A stretch of DNA of 64,000 nt from JAAURB01 sp049649525 (GTDB lineage Bacteria; Cyanobacteriota; Cyanobacteriia; Cyanobacteriales; Microcoleaceae). Each line of letters starts with the position of its first letter. Positions within the stretch are counted from its first letter, which is position 1. The position numbers and the translations under genes were made by a program. Where the stretch lies: assembly GCA_049649525.1 (NCBI GenBank), contig JBARZE010000053.1:10476-74475 (forward strand), in the 5' to 3' direction. The notes under the pieces were generated by a model that was not told the DNA's origin, ran no database searches, and saw nothing but the letters and a program-made list of their open reading frames with translations. This document shows positions 45,314-53,426 of the stretch, piece by piece.

Positions 45314-46096
45314 ATGCTAACTTCAACAACGAACAATCTTAAGTGTTATAGTTTGGCGTTATTGCGCCAGTATCACCAGACACCCTGCAATCAAATTCGC
45401 AATCAAATTGTTCAGCTTAATATTGGGCTGGTTCGTAAAGAAGTGCATCATTGGGTGAAACAATGCACCGAAAGTTATGAAGACTTAATGCAGGTCGGTT
45501 GTATCGGCTTAATTCGAGCAATAGAACGATTTGATTTATCCCGTGGCAGTGCCTTCAGTACCTTCGCTGTGCCTTATATTCGGGGAGAAATCCAACATTA
45601 TCTTAGAGATAAAAGTCCTTCAGTGCGTTTACCTCGGCAATGGGTAGACTTACAACGGCAAGGGACCGAAGCAACCCAACACCTTCAAATTCAACTCAAC
45701 CGCCGTCCGACAGATACAGAAATTGCAGAATATCTCAAAATTTCAGTCGAACAATGGCATCAAGTTAAATTGGCCCGCCAGAACCGTTCTCTACTGAGTT
45801 TAGATGCCCCTGTTCAAGACCATAATGATCGTACCACCCCTCTAGGGGAATTGGTGCCTGACCCGCGTTATCGCAGCTTTCAACTCGCACAAGAAGATCA
45901 AATCCGTTTACAACAAGCCTTAGCCCGTTTAGAAGAAGGAACCCGTCGAGTGCTTGAATTTGTATTCTTACATGATTTAACCCAAAAAGAAACTGCCGAA
46001 CGGATGGGTATTAGCGCCGTTACCGTTTCTCGTCGTGTTAAAAGAGGGCTAAATTCTCTTAAAGGGTTGATGAATGGTTCAGAAGACATCGATTAA
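45314..46096 (+). CDS. sigF: Group 3 sigma factor of SigF type
   Basis: A 260-aa sigma-70 factor. Region 2 includes VKQCTESYEDLMQVGCIGLI and RGSAFSTFAVPYIRGEIQHY; region 3 LNRRPTDTEIAEYLKISVEQ; region 4 the helix-turn-helix HDLTQKETAERMGISAVTVS. It resembles the sporulation-type group 3 factor, which in Synechocystis controls type IV pili and motility. No anti-sigma gene adjoins it. SigF is my closest match; another group 3 paralogue is possible. Confidence 0.85.
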   Translation: MLTSTTNNLKCYSLALLRQYHQTPCNQIRNQIVQLNIGLVRKEVHHWVKQCTESYEDLMQVGCIGLIRAIERFDLSRGSAFSTFAVPYIRGEIQHYLRDKSPSVRLPRQWVDLQRQGTEATQHLQIQLNRRPTDTEIAEYLKISVEQWHQVKLARQNRSLLSLDAPVQDHNDRTTPLGELVPDPRYRSFQLAQEDQIRLQQALARLEEGTRRVLEFVFLHDLTQKETAERMGISAVTVSRRVKRGLNSLKGLMNGSEDID

Positions 46097-46230
46097 ATCA
46101 CGCTATCCGAAATTTAGTCAAGTGAGAGTGAAGAAAAATAGTATATTTGTCTATCCTAAAGTATCAGATTGCGTGGGAGTAGGGGCAATACATCTTCACT
46201 GAATCGCTTGACTAAAATTGGAGAATAATT

Positions 46231-46678
46231 ATAGGTTTATTCGATAGTATTCGGGGTCAATTTATTGATGTTATAGAATGGATTGATTCAAGTCACGATA
46301 CAATCGTTTATCGGTTTGAACGGCATAATAATGAAATTAAACAAGGTGCAAAATTAACCGTTCGTCCGGGTTAACAAGCAATCTTTGTAAATATTGGGCA
46401 AATTGCGGATGTATTTGAACCGGGAATGTATACCCTCAATATAGAAAAATTACCCATTCTCAGCACCTTAAAAGCTTGGCATAGATAGCTTTAATTCTCC
46501 CTTCAAAGCAGAAGTTTATTTTGTTAGTACAAAAACCTTTACCCATTTAAAATGGTTAACGGCAAACCCAATCATTGTTAGAGATTCAGACTTTGGAGCC
46601 GTTAGAGTTAGAGCTGACGGAAACTCTAATATTCATGTTACGAATTCCGCTAATTTATTGCAACAGTTTTTGTGCTGA
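46231..46678 (+). pseudogene. Decayed SPFH/virion-core-like protein gene
   Basis: Translation gives GLFDSIRGQFIDVIEWIDSS, DTIVYRFERHNNEIKQGAKL and QIADVFEPGMYTLNIEKLPI, matching the N-terminus of bacterial SPFH-type proteins annotated as virion core protein-like. The expected ATG is ATA at 46231, behind a GGAG-type site. A TAA interrupts the frame at 46372, the frame shifts near 46487 (SFNSPFKAEVYFVSTKTFTH continues in another frame), and it stops at 46676-46678. The remaining two thirds of the usual gene are absent. Three independent lesions make this a clear pseudogene. It abuts the pteridine cassette. Confidence 0.82.
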
Positions 46679-46793
46679 GATTCTACAAAAATATGATTTT
46701 ATTGTGCGATCAGACAAAGCAGATTGCCCCCGCTTATTGATACAGAACTTACATGGTTCTATAATCATGAGGATGTATCGTTATAAAACTTAG

Positions 46794-47543
46794 ATGACTT
46801 ATGCTTTAGTTACAGGTGGGGCTAAACGAATTGGCCGGGAAATTGCCCTGTCTCTAGCAAAGAAGGGATACGATATAGCGATTCATTATAATCATTCGAT
46901 CAAGGAAGCCCAAACCCTCAGCCAACAGATACAATCTCTCGGTAGAAACAGTCTATTGTACCCGGCAGATCTGACAAAAGACTCGGAGATGACTAGCCTT
47001 TTGCCACGGTTGAAAGCAGACGATGTTAGTCTGGAACTATTGGTTAATAATGCTTCTATTTTTGAACCAGCGACTATTGAGGAAACAGAACTAGACTTGT
47101 TCGACCGTCACTGGTCGGCAAACTTCAAGGCTCCTTACTTTTTGAGCCGCGACTTTGCTCGCCTATATCAGAAAGGACAAATGATCAATATCCTTGACAC
47201 CAGAGTCGCAAAAAATGATTTTGCTTATGCCGCTTATACCTTAAGCAAAAAGGCACTAGCTGAATTAACTCAGATGGCTGCATTGGAGCTGGCTCCAGAT
47301 ATTCGTGTCAATGGAATTTGTCCTGGGTTTATCTTGCTGCCTCCAGAAGCAGAGCCAAACGCTAGCGAAAGAATTAAGCAAAAAGTGCCGCTGAATTGTC
47401 AGGGTCATTTACAACCTATTAAGCGTGCTATAGAATATCTAGTGGATAACGACTTTGTCACAGGGCAACTGTTATTTGTCGATGGTGGCGAACATTTAGG
47501 TTTTCCTGAGGTTAGGTTAAACAAAAAGTCAACTAAAAGCTAG
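46794..47543 (+). CDS. Pteridine reductase-like SDR (FolM/PTR1 type)
   Basis: A 249-aa SDR. The cofactor motif is TGGAKRIGREIA, with the RIG form typical of pteridine reductases and FolM, followed by the HYNHSIKEA segment that matches PTR1. Also LLVNNASIFEPATI, the catalytic-type Asp in NILDTRVA, YTLSKKALAELTQMAALELA and VNGICPGFILLPPEA. PTR1/FolM enzymes reduce dihydropterins or dihydrofolate with NADPH. The next two genes encode FolX-like and FolK proteins, which supports a pterin role. No ribosome binding site is evident. No SDR-family alternative fits as well. Confidence 0.82.
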   Translation: MTYALVTGGAKRIGREIALSLAKKGYDIAIHYNHSIKEAQTLSQQIQSLGRNSLLYPADLTKDSEMTSLLPRLKADDVSLELLVNNASIFEPATIEETELDLFDRHWSANFKAPYFLSRDFARLYQKGQMINILDTRVAKNDFAYAAYTLSKKALAELTQMAALELAPDIRVNGICPGFILLPPEAEPNASERIKQKVPLNCQGHLQPIKRAIEYLVDNDFVTGQLLFVDGGEHLGFPEVRLNKKSTKS

Positions 47544-47657
47544 GCTTTACCCCCTGTATCTTGAGCTGGCTTGACTTTTGTGACCGCAAATTCATTCCAT
47601 TAAAAAATCCCGCCTGGACAACAAGGTTGGGTAATTACGTGAGGCATTTAACTGAAC

Positions 47658-48032
47658 ATGGGAAAACTAGAACAACTAGGGTTAGTACACATCGAGAATT
47701 TAAGGCTGCGGACGATTATCGGCTTTAATGATTGGGAAAGAGAGAAAAAGCAGGATGTGAAGATAAACATAAAAATCCGCTTTGATGCGGCCAAGGCGGG
47801 ACGGAGCGATTGTGTCGAAGATACCGTTAACTATAAGACTATAGCCAAGCGTATTATCGAAACCGTAGAACAAAGCCAATTTTATTTAGTAGAAAAACTA
47901 GCCCAAGTTATTTTGGATATAGCAATGGAAAATCCGCAAGTCGTCGAGGCTTGGGTGAAAGTCGAGAAACCTTTTGCATTGCGTTTTGCAGATTCTGTGT
48001 CTATAGAATTAAGCGCTCAAAGAAATGCATAA
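47658..48032 (+). CDS. folX: Dihydroneopterin triphosphate 2'-epimerase-like (FolX; FolB family)
   Basis: A 124-aa protein of the FolB/FolX fold. It matches E. coli FolX better than FolB: IENLRLRTIIGF, QDVKINIKIRFDAAKA, VNYKTIAKRIIETVE, LVEKLAQVILDIAMEN and the C-terminus FALRFADSVSIELSAQR. FolX epimerises 7,8-dihydroneopterin triphosphate to the monapterin form; FolB would instead yield the folate precursor. It is 114 bp behind the SDR and overlaps folK by 8 bp. Confidence 0.82.
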   Translation: MGKLEQLGLVHIENLRLRTIIGFNDWEREKKQDVKINIKIRFDAAKAGRSDCVEDTVNYKTIAKRIIETVEQSQFYLVEKLAQVILDIAMENPQVVEAWVKVEKPFALRFADSVSIELSAQRNA

Positions 48033-48468
48033 AAAGATGAATCAAGTGATCCTCAGCGTGGGGTCTAATATCGAACCCGAAAAAAATATCCGCAAAGCGC
48101 AAATTCAACTGGCTAAAACCCAGACTTTTATAAAAGCTTCTCAATTTTATCGAACAAAGCCAATCGGTTTTATGGAGCAAGCCGACTTTCTCAATGGTGC
48201 TTATCTACTGCACACTGAAGATAGCCGAGAAACTCTAAACAAAAAGCTTAAACAAATCGAAATTGATCTGGGACGAGTAAAAACCAAAAATAAAAATGGG
48301 CCTCGCTGTATCGATTTAGACATTGTAGTTTGGAATCGAAAAATTATAGATCGTGATTTTTATGAGCGTGATTTCATCAAAACAACTGTATTAGAGCTCA
48401 TGCCTGATTTGCTCTGGGTTGAAGCATCTGGCTCTTGCTATAGTAGGATGGAAACAAATAAGATATAA
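48025..48468 (+). CDS. folK: 6-hydroxymethyl-dihydropterin pyrophosphokinase
   Basis: A 147-aa HPPK, which transfers pyrophosphate from ATP to hydroxymethyl-dihydropterin before dihydropteroate formation. Motifs: ILSVGSNIEPEKNIRKA, FYRTKPIGFMEQADFLNGAY and the signature LGRVKTKNKNGPRCIDLDIV. It overlaps the FolX-like gene by 8 bp, so the two are coupled; an internal ATG at 48037 is an alternative start. It is shorter than many HPPKs at its C-terminus. Confidence 0.9.
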   Translation: MHKKMNQVILSVGSNIEPEKNIRKAQIQLAKTQTFIKASQFYRTKPIGFMEQADFLNGAYLLHTEDSRETLNKKLKQIEIDLGRVKTKNKNGPRCIDLDIVVWNRKIIDRDFYERDFIKTTVLELMPDLLWVEASGSCYSRMETNKI

Positions 48469-48626
48469 CAATAAATGGGTTTCTCCTCAAACTTAATTTT
48501 GTGCTTTACCCCGACTTCAGCCTTATCATCATTCATGTAATTGAATATCAGAAGTATTTGAAAGTGGCGCTACAACGGGCGGCAAGTTTTTAGGGAGAGT
48601 TATATTAACCACAGAGAGGAAACTAT

Positions 48627-48701
48627 ATGAATGCTGAGGTATTTGATAAAAAGTTTGACGATAATAAAATATTAACGTTAGGCGCGATAAATTTGAAACC
48701 G
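48627..48701 (+). pseudogene. Possible remnant of a CopG/Arc-type antitoxin gene
   Basis: The frame begins MNAEVFDKKFDDNK, which resembles the opening of small cyanobacterial ribbon-helix-helix antitoxins (MKAEEFDRKFDEGE type). After about 25 codons it enters the palindromic element and loses similarity; no DNA-binding ribbon remains. The match is short, so the call is tentative. Confidence 0.35.
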
Positions 48702-48855
48702 ACCTCTTCCCAACCCCTCTCACCTCAGGAGAGGGAAATTGTGTCCCAAAGGGACTATTTATTAATTGAGAAGGGCAAAAAAATCCTTAATTTTCCATTA
48801 ACCTATTAAGGTATTTCTCTGGTTCCCTTCCTAAAAGGAGGGGTTAGGGGAGGTT
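48702..48855. repeat. MITE-like element with imperfect terminal inverted repeats
   Basis: The left end ACCTCTTCCCAACCCCTC (48702-48719) pairs imperfectly with the right end (48838-48855; reverse complement AACCTCCCCTAACCCCTC). Inside, CCTCTC and GAGAGG at 48715-48734 form a hairpin. Related CCCAACCCCTCTCC palindromes are abundant in cyanobacterial intergenic DNA. No transposase is encoded. It seems to truncate the antitoxin-like frame. Confidence 0.5.
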
Positions 48856-48897
48856 AACAGAGGTCTGATTATTTCTAAAATCTTTAATTATTCTCAG

Positions 48898-49818
48898 CTA
48901 ATAATATTGTCTCCAAACTGTCAACATTCTAGTTAGAGACTCTACCCGACATTCATCTGAGGTACAAAACTCAATAGCATGATTGGCATTTTTCCAATTA
49001 TCTGATTTAGCTTGAGTTTCTACAATATCATCAATAGCTATTAATTCGCTTTCTTTAGGCAATAAATCATCAATTCTTTCAGCTAGACTTAAGGCTTGAG
49101 AGAGTAATTTCATCCCTTCTGTGTCATCATCGAGTTTGCCAATTACCTCAGCGATAGCCGTTAACGCCGAGGCTTTATTATATGAGTTATTAATCGTATT
49201 AGCCATGCTCACAGCTTGAGAGAGCAGTTTGACTCCTTCAGTATCGTCCTCAAGCTGAATACTCGCTAAAGCAACAGACCTTAACGCCGAGGCTTTGTCA
49301 GATAAATTATCAATTATTTCAGCGCTTGCCGTAGCTTGAGAGAGTAATTTAAGCCCTTCTGTACTATCGTCGAGTTTAGTAATTATATAAGCAATAGACA
49401 TTAATGCCAAGTTGTTTTTAGTTGAATCATTAATTATTTCAGTACTTACCGTAGCCTGAGAGAGCAATTTCAGCCCTTTTGTATTGTTGCCCAGTTGGAT
49501 ATAAATCCCGGCAATTTCTGTTAACGCTGAGGCTTTGTAATATGAATATTGAATATCCTGCTGAGAAATTGTTAATGCTTTATTTAACTGTCCATCCCTT
49601 GCTAATACTGTTGCTGCCCGGTATGCTGCTTCATCTGAAACTTTTCCACTCAACTGTACCAACTCTCGTCGGGTTTGCCAGATAATTCTCTGTGGACTAA
49701 ACCACCATAACCCCCCTATTAATATAGGTAGTGATATTATCAATACTATTGGTAATTTGCCATAGATACTACTCCGTAGACGCATAAAATCCCAAAAATA
49801 AAGACTCTTAATATTCAC
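48898..49818 (-). CDS. Membrane-anchored protein with tandem 40-aa repeats
   Basis: A 306-aa protein of unknown function. An N-terminal hydrophobic segment (about 22-42, PIVLIISLPILIGGLWWF) would anchor it. From about residue 75 there are four or five TPR-like repeats of about 40 aa sharing ALxxIAxxxxxLxDDTEGxKLLSQAxxxAExI. The last 30 aa differ and hold two Cys. The repeats make a protein-binding scaffold likely. DNA copies of the repeats are similar, suggesting recent tandem expansion. Confidence 0.75.
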   Translation of the reverse strand: MNIKSLYFWDFMRLRSSIYGKLPIVLIISLPILIGGLWWFSPQRIIWQTRRELVQLSGKVSDEAAYRAATVLARDGQLNKALTISQQDIQYSYYKASALTEIAGIYIQLGNNTKGLKLLSQATVSTEIINDSTKNNLALMSIAYIITKLDDSTEGLKLLSQATASAEIIDNLSDKASALRSVALASIQLEDDTEGVKLLSQAVSMANTINNSYNKASALTAIAEVIGKLDDDTEGMKLLSQALSLAERIDDLLPKESELIAIDDIVETQAKSDNWKNANHAIEFCTSDECRVESLTRMLTVWRQYY

Positions 49819-49990
49819 ATCAGTTCTATTTGCTTCTATTCCTGGAAATACATTACCGAATTAACCAAATTGATCGCGACTTATGAAAGATTACTCAATA
49901 TAAGCCCCTATAATTTGGGGTTTGAGGGCAAAATCATAAATATCAAAAATCCATTAAAATAGAAATTTAATCACTTTCGAGGAACAGCCT

Positions 49991-51367
49991 GTGACCCCCT
50001 CAATAGCCGACCAACTCCTAAACACTATTTCAACTTATCGCAATAACGTTGATTATCTCGAACTGCGTTTACAACAAAGCGAAGCCAGTACTATCTCTTT
50101 TCGTGGCCCCCAACTAGACGCGGTTAACCGTAGTTTTTCCCTAGCGGGGGGTATTCGGGCATGTCACAAAGGGGGATGGAGTTTTGTTACGTTTAATGGT
50201 TTAGAAGAACTCAATAGTCGCATTGAAGAAGCCATTTCTCAAGCCCATTTAGTCGGAAGTGATACCACACAATTAGCAGAAATTAAACCGATAACCGATG
50301 ATGTAAAGGTTGAATTAGGACGCGATCCGCGCGGTATTTCTTTACAGGAAAAACGGGATTTAGTGGAAGCTTATAATCAGATTTTACTGGATTTTGATCC
50401 TCGCATTCAAACCACTATGGTGAGTTATAGCGATCGCTTTAAAACTACCTATTTTGTCAATTCTATCGGCAGTTGTATCACGCAAGAACGTTTAGATATT
50501 AATGGCCGTTTTGGGGCAATTGCGCGGGCAGATGGTACCGTTCGTCAAGGGTTTGAGTCAGTCGCTTCCCGTAATAATTATAACGATTTAGTCGGAATAG
50601 AAAACCGCGTTAAAGGCGCAGCAGAACGGGCTGTCCGGCAGTTAGAAGCCCAATCTGTTAAAGGAGGAGAATATACGGTTATTTTAGATCCTTATTTGGC
50701 TGGGGTGTTTATTCACGAAGCTTTTGGTCATCTTTCTGAAGCCGATTTTGTTTATGAAAATCCTCGAATGCAGGAATTATTACAACTGGGAAAACCAATG
50801 GCAATTGAACAGTTAAATGTTGTTGATGATGGGACTTTGGAAGGTTTACCGGGTTCAATTAAATATGATGATGAAGGGGTTCCTGCACAACGGAAATATT
50901 TAATTAAAGACGGAGTTCTAACTCAGCGCCTCCACAACCTCGAAACCGCAGGCAAAATGAAAGAAACCCCTACAGGCAATGCTCGGGCGTTAGGGGCGAC
51001 ATATCCGCCGATTGTGCGTATGACCAATACAGCCATTGAAGCAGGCGATCGCACGTTTGAAGAAATGGTGGCTGATGTTGAAGAAGGGGTTTATGCTGTG
51101 CGGATGTTGGGGGGCCAGACGAATGGCGAAATGTTTACTTTTGCGGCCGCCGAAGGGTATATGATCCGTAATGGTAAAATTGCTGAACCTGTGAGTGATG
51201 TTACCCTCAGTGGTAATGTATTTCAAACTCTCAAGGATATTGATGCAGTTGGTAGCGATCTTCTCTATACGGGCGGCGGTTGTGGTAAAGGCGGTCAAAT
51301 GCCCTTACCTGTCAGTGTTGGGGGGCCTCACGTCCGCATTCAGAATGTAGTCATCGGAGGCCGTTAG
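49991..51367 (+). CDS. tldD: TldD-family metalloprotease
   Basis: A 458-aa zinc peptidase of the TldD/PmbA family. The active-site block is YLAGVFIHEAFGHLSEADFV (HExxxH). Other landmarks are RDPRGISLQEKRDLVEAYNQ and GGQTNGEMFTFAAAEGYMIR near the C-terminus. It starts at GTG 49991. The TldE partner, needed in E. coli for microcin and CcdA processing, is not in the window. Length is slightly below E. coli TldD. Confidence 0.93.
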   Translation: MTPSIADQLLNTISTYRNNVDYLELRLQQSEASTISFRGPQLDAVNRSFSLAGGIRACHKGGWSFVTFNGLEELNSRIEEAISQAHLVGSDTTQLAEIKPITDDVKVELGRDPRGISLQEKRDLVEAYNQILLDFDPRIQTTMVSYSDRFKTTYFVNSIGSCITQERLDINGRFGAIARADGTVRQGFESVASRNNYNDLVGIENRVKGAAERAVRQLEAQSVKGGEYTVILDPYLAGVFIHEAFGHLSEADFVYENPRMQELLQLGKPMAIEQLNVVDDGTLEGLPGSIKYDDEGVPAQRKYLIKDGVLTQRLHNLETAGKMKETPTGNARALGATYPPIVRMTNTAIEAGDRTFEEMVADVEEGVYAVRMLGGQTNGEMFTFAAAEGYMIRNGKIAEPVSDVTLSGNVFQTLKDIDAVGSDLLYTGGGCGKGGQMPLPVSVGGPHVRIQNVVIGGR

Positions 51368-51389
51368 TAGAAGCCAGAAGGCACAGTAG

Positions 51390-51408
51390 GGGCGCATTGC
51401 ATGCGCCC
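51390..51408. repeat. Perfect palindrome GGGCGCAT-TGC-ATGCGCCC
   Basis: Eight-base arms with a three-base centre, between the convergent tldD and the small exported protein gene. This GGGCGCA...TGCGCCC palindrome is a frequent interspersed repeat in cyanobacteria and could act as a bidirectional transcription stop. Confidence 0.8.
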
Positions 51409-51462
51409 GCAGTTGCTGGGAGAATAAATAACTCTTTTTATCTACACCCCACAACCCACACC

Positions 51463-51897
51463 CTACTGTTGCTGATAATATTGCAATACTTTCTCTGTAT
51501 AAGTAGCCGTATCTCCTTGGTTATATTGGTTAGGATCTCCTGTCATCCACCAAGACGCTGCCCGACGCACGGTAACAGCTTCGCTATTGCCACTGTTGGG
51601 GTATTCTTCTTGTACCACATCTCCCATCACACAAGCGAGTACTTCACGGGCTTTAGCGGTATTGGCTTCAAATTGTGCGGGTGTCATTTCTTCCCCACTA
51701 CATAGTCTAGACCAACGGGGGATATTATCTGGTTTAATTTGCCAGTCAGTATAAAGTCCATCATTGGCTATACCCGTTTGAGGCGCTGCTAAACGTAATG
51801 CTTCAACCAACGCAGGTAGTTTGACGCTTGACTCTTGAGCAAATGCCACCGTTGTTGCTAAGGTTAAGGCACTAACTAAAATCCAGTTAATTTTCAT
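51463..51897 (-). CDS. Small exported protein of unknown function
   Basis: A 144-aa protein with a clear signal peptide (MKINWILVSALTLATTVAFA, cleavage before QES). The mature part is acidic, has two Cys (in SRLCSGEE and VLACVMGD) that could form a disulfide, and a Trp-rich region (RRAASWWMTGDP). A good AGGAG lies ahead of the ATG. I do not recognise the family. Its position behind cbiA on the same strand does not imply a shared role. Confidence 0.75.
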   Translation of the reverse strand: MKINWILVSALTLATTVAFAQESSVKLPALVEALRLAAPQTGIANDGLYTDWQIKPDNIPRWSRLCSGEEMTPAQFEANTAKAREVLACVMGDVVQEEYPNSGNSEAVTVRRAASWWMTGDPNQYNQGDTATYTEKVLQYYQQQ

Positions 51898-51983
51898 TTT
51901 GCTCTCCTGATGGGTAAAACCACGATAGAAACTGATGTTAATCGATATTTGATTAATTGGGTCTCATCCGAAGGAATGATTTC

Positions 51984-53363
51984 TCAAGATAGACGGGCTT
52001 GCTGACAACACCGTAAAAAACGGATGGGTATTTCTAGATTATCTCCCCAGTTTAAATGAAAGTAAGATGCGTGTAAATTGGGTAAATGTCCCCAACCTTC
52101 TAACTGTTTTTCTTGAAATTGAGTCGTTTTAAAACGTTGCATTTCATAGATAGGGGCAATAGATTCTGTTTGCAATTCTGAACGATGAAATTCATGTCCT
52201 CGAACGGTTTCACCTTTTTTAAACAAGGGAGTTTTTCGTAATATTTTAGCTTGATAATATCCTAATTTTAATCTTTTTCCCATGATAGCAGTTGTCGGAA
52301 TAATATCCGCCATTTCCCAAGCTTTTTGATTAAAATCTATTATTCTCTCACATAAATACATCAATCCTCCACATTCTGCATAAGTCGGCATTCCGGATTT
52401 AATTGCTATTTTAATAGACTGCAACGCTGATATATTTTGACTTAATTCTTTAGCGAATACTTCAGGAAACCCGCCACCGAAATAGAGTCCTTGTACTCCA
52501 GTAGGAAGTTGAGGATCTTGTAATGGACTCCAGAAAATTAATTCTGCCCCTAAAGATTGCAATTTTTCTAAGTTATCTGGATAGTAAAAGTTAAAGGCTG
52601 CATCTTTTGCAACAGCAATTTTAACCGGAATAGAAGTCCGATTATGACTATAATTATTTTCGATAATATTAATGGTTTCAGTTTGAAGTAATGGCTGTAG
52701 TTTTTCCCAATTAAAACAGCGATTTCCGAGTTCAGATAATCGATCTAAAATTACATCAATTTGTGGTATTTCATCAGTTGGAATTAATCCTAAATGGCGA
52801 TCTGGTAGAGTAATATTATCTTCTGTTCTTAGAATCCCTAAAATAGGAATATTTAACGGTTCTAAAGCTATTTTAATCAATTCTAAATGGCGATCGCTTG
52901 CCACTCTATTTAATACTAATCCAGCAAATCTTAAGGTAGAATTATAGGTGGTAAAACCATGAACAATAGCTGCAATTGAACTGGATATTCGGCGGCAATC
53001 AATGACTAATAATATTGGAATATTGAGTAATTTTGCCATATGTGCTGTTGAAGCAATTGGGATATTTTTACTCGGTTCAGGAATACCATCAAATAAACCC
53101 ATAACCCCTTCAATTAAACTATAATTTACTGTTTGAATATGATTAGTAAAACAGGATTTTACATAATTATCAGATGTTAAAATAGGGTCAAGATTATAAC
53201 AGCTTCTTCCAGTTATATATTGATGAAACATCGGATCAATATAATCGGGGCCAACTTTAAAAGATTGAACGCTTAAACCTTTACTTTTAAGTGCAGCAAG
53301 TAATGCTAAAGTTATGGTAGTTTTACCAACACCACTACGTTCTCCGGCAATAATTATAGTCAT
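51984..53363 (-). CDS. cbiA: Cobyrinate a,c-diamide synthase
   Basis: A 459-aa glutamine amidotransferase that amidates carboxylates a and c of cobyrinic acid in cobalamin synthesis. N-terminal P-loop: IIAGERSGVGKTTITLALLA; then FKVGPDYIDPMFHQYITGRS and VMGLFDG. C-terminal class I amidotransferase: LYFGGGFPEVFAKEL, YAECGGLMYL (catalytic Cys) and RGHEFHRSEL. Start choice: ATG 53363 puts the P-loop at the N-terminus as usual; an upstream start would add 18 residues. No other cobalamin gene or riboswitch is nearby. Confidence 0.94.
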   Translation of the reverse strand: MTIIIAGERSGVGKTTITLALLAALKSKGLSVQSFKVGPDYIDPMFHQYITGRSCYNLDPILTSDNYVKSCFTNHIQTVNYSLIEGVMGLFDGIPEPSKNIPIASTAHMAKLLNIPILLVIDCRRISSSIAAIVHGFTTYNSTLRFAGLVLNRVASDRHLELIKIALEPLNIPILGILRTEDNITLPDRHLGLIPTDEIPQIDVILDRLSELGNRCFNWEKLQPLLQTETINIIENNYSHNRTSIPVKIAVAKDAAFNFYYPDNLEKLQSLGAELIFWSPLQDPQLPTGVQGLYFGGGFPEVFAKELSQNISALQSIKIAIKSGMPTYAECGGLMYLCERIIDFNQKAWEMADIIPTTAIMGKRLKLGYYQAKILRKTPLFKKGETVRGHEFHRSELQTESIAPIYEMQRFKTTQFQEKQLEGWGHLPNLHASYFHLNWGDNLEIPIRFLRCCQQARLS

Positions 53364-53426
53364 TTTAAAATGATTAATTTCCCTAAAAATACGATCAATG
53401 AATTCAATTTTAATCAATAAATTCTA

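Larger units (their letters stand above)
48469..48897. other. 429-bp region with antitoxin-like remnant and palindromic element
   Basis: Downstream of folK. It contains a short antitoxin-like start (48627) and a palindromic repeat element (48702-48855). No intact gene is convincing; the 60-codon frame at 48627-48809 runs from the remnant into the repeat. Confidence 0.6.

Noticed and set aside
46575..46793. 72-codon ORF ahead of the pteridine reductase gene
   Set aside because: Its first third runs antiphase to the SPFH pseudogene frame and the rest has no similarity I can recognise.
51397..51705. Plus-strand ORF of 102 codons
   Set aside because: Mostly antisense to the small exported protein gene, which has a signal peptide and a good ribosome binding site.
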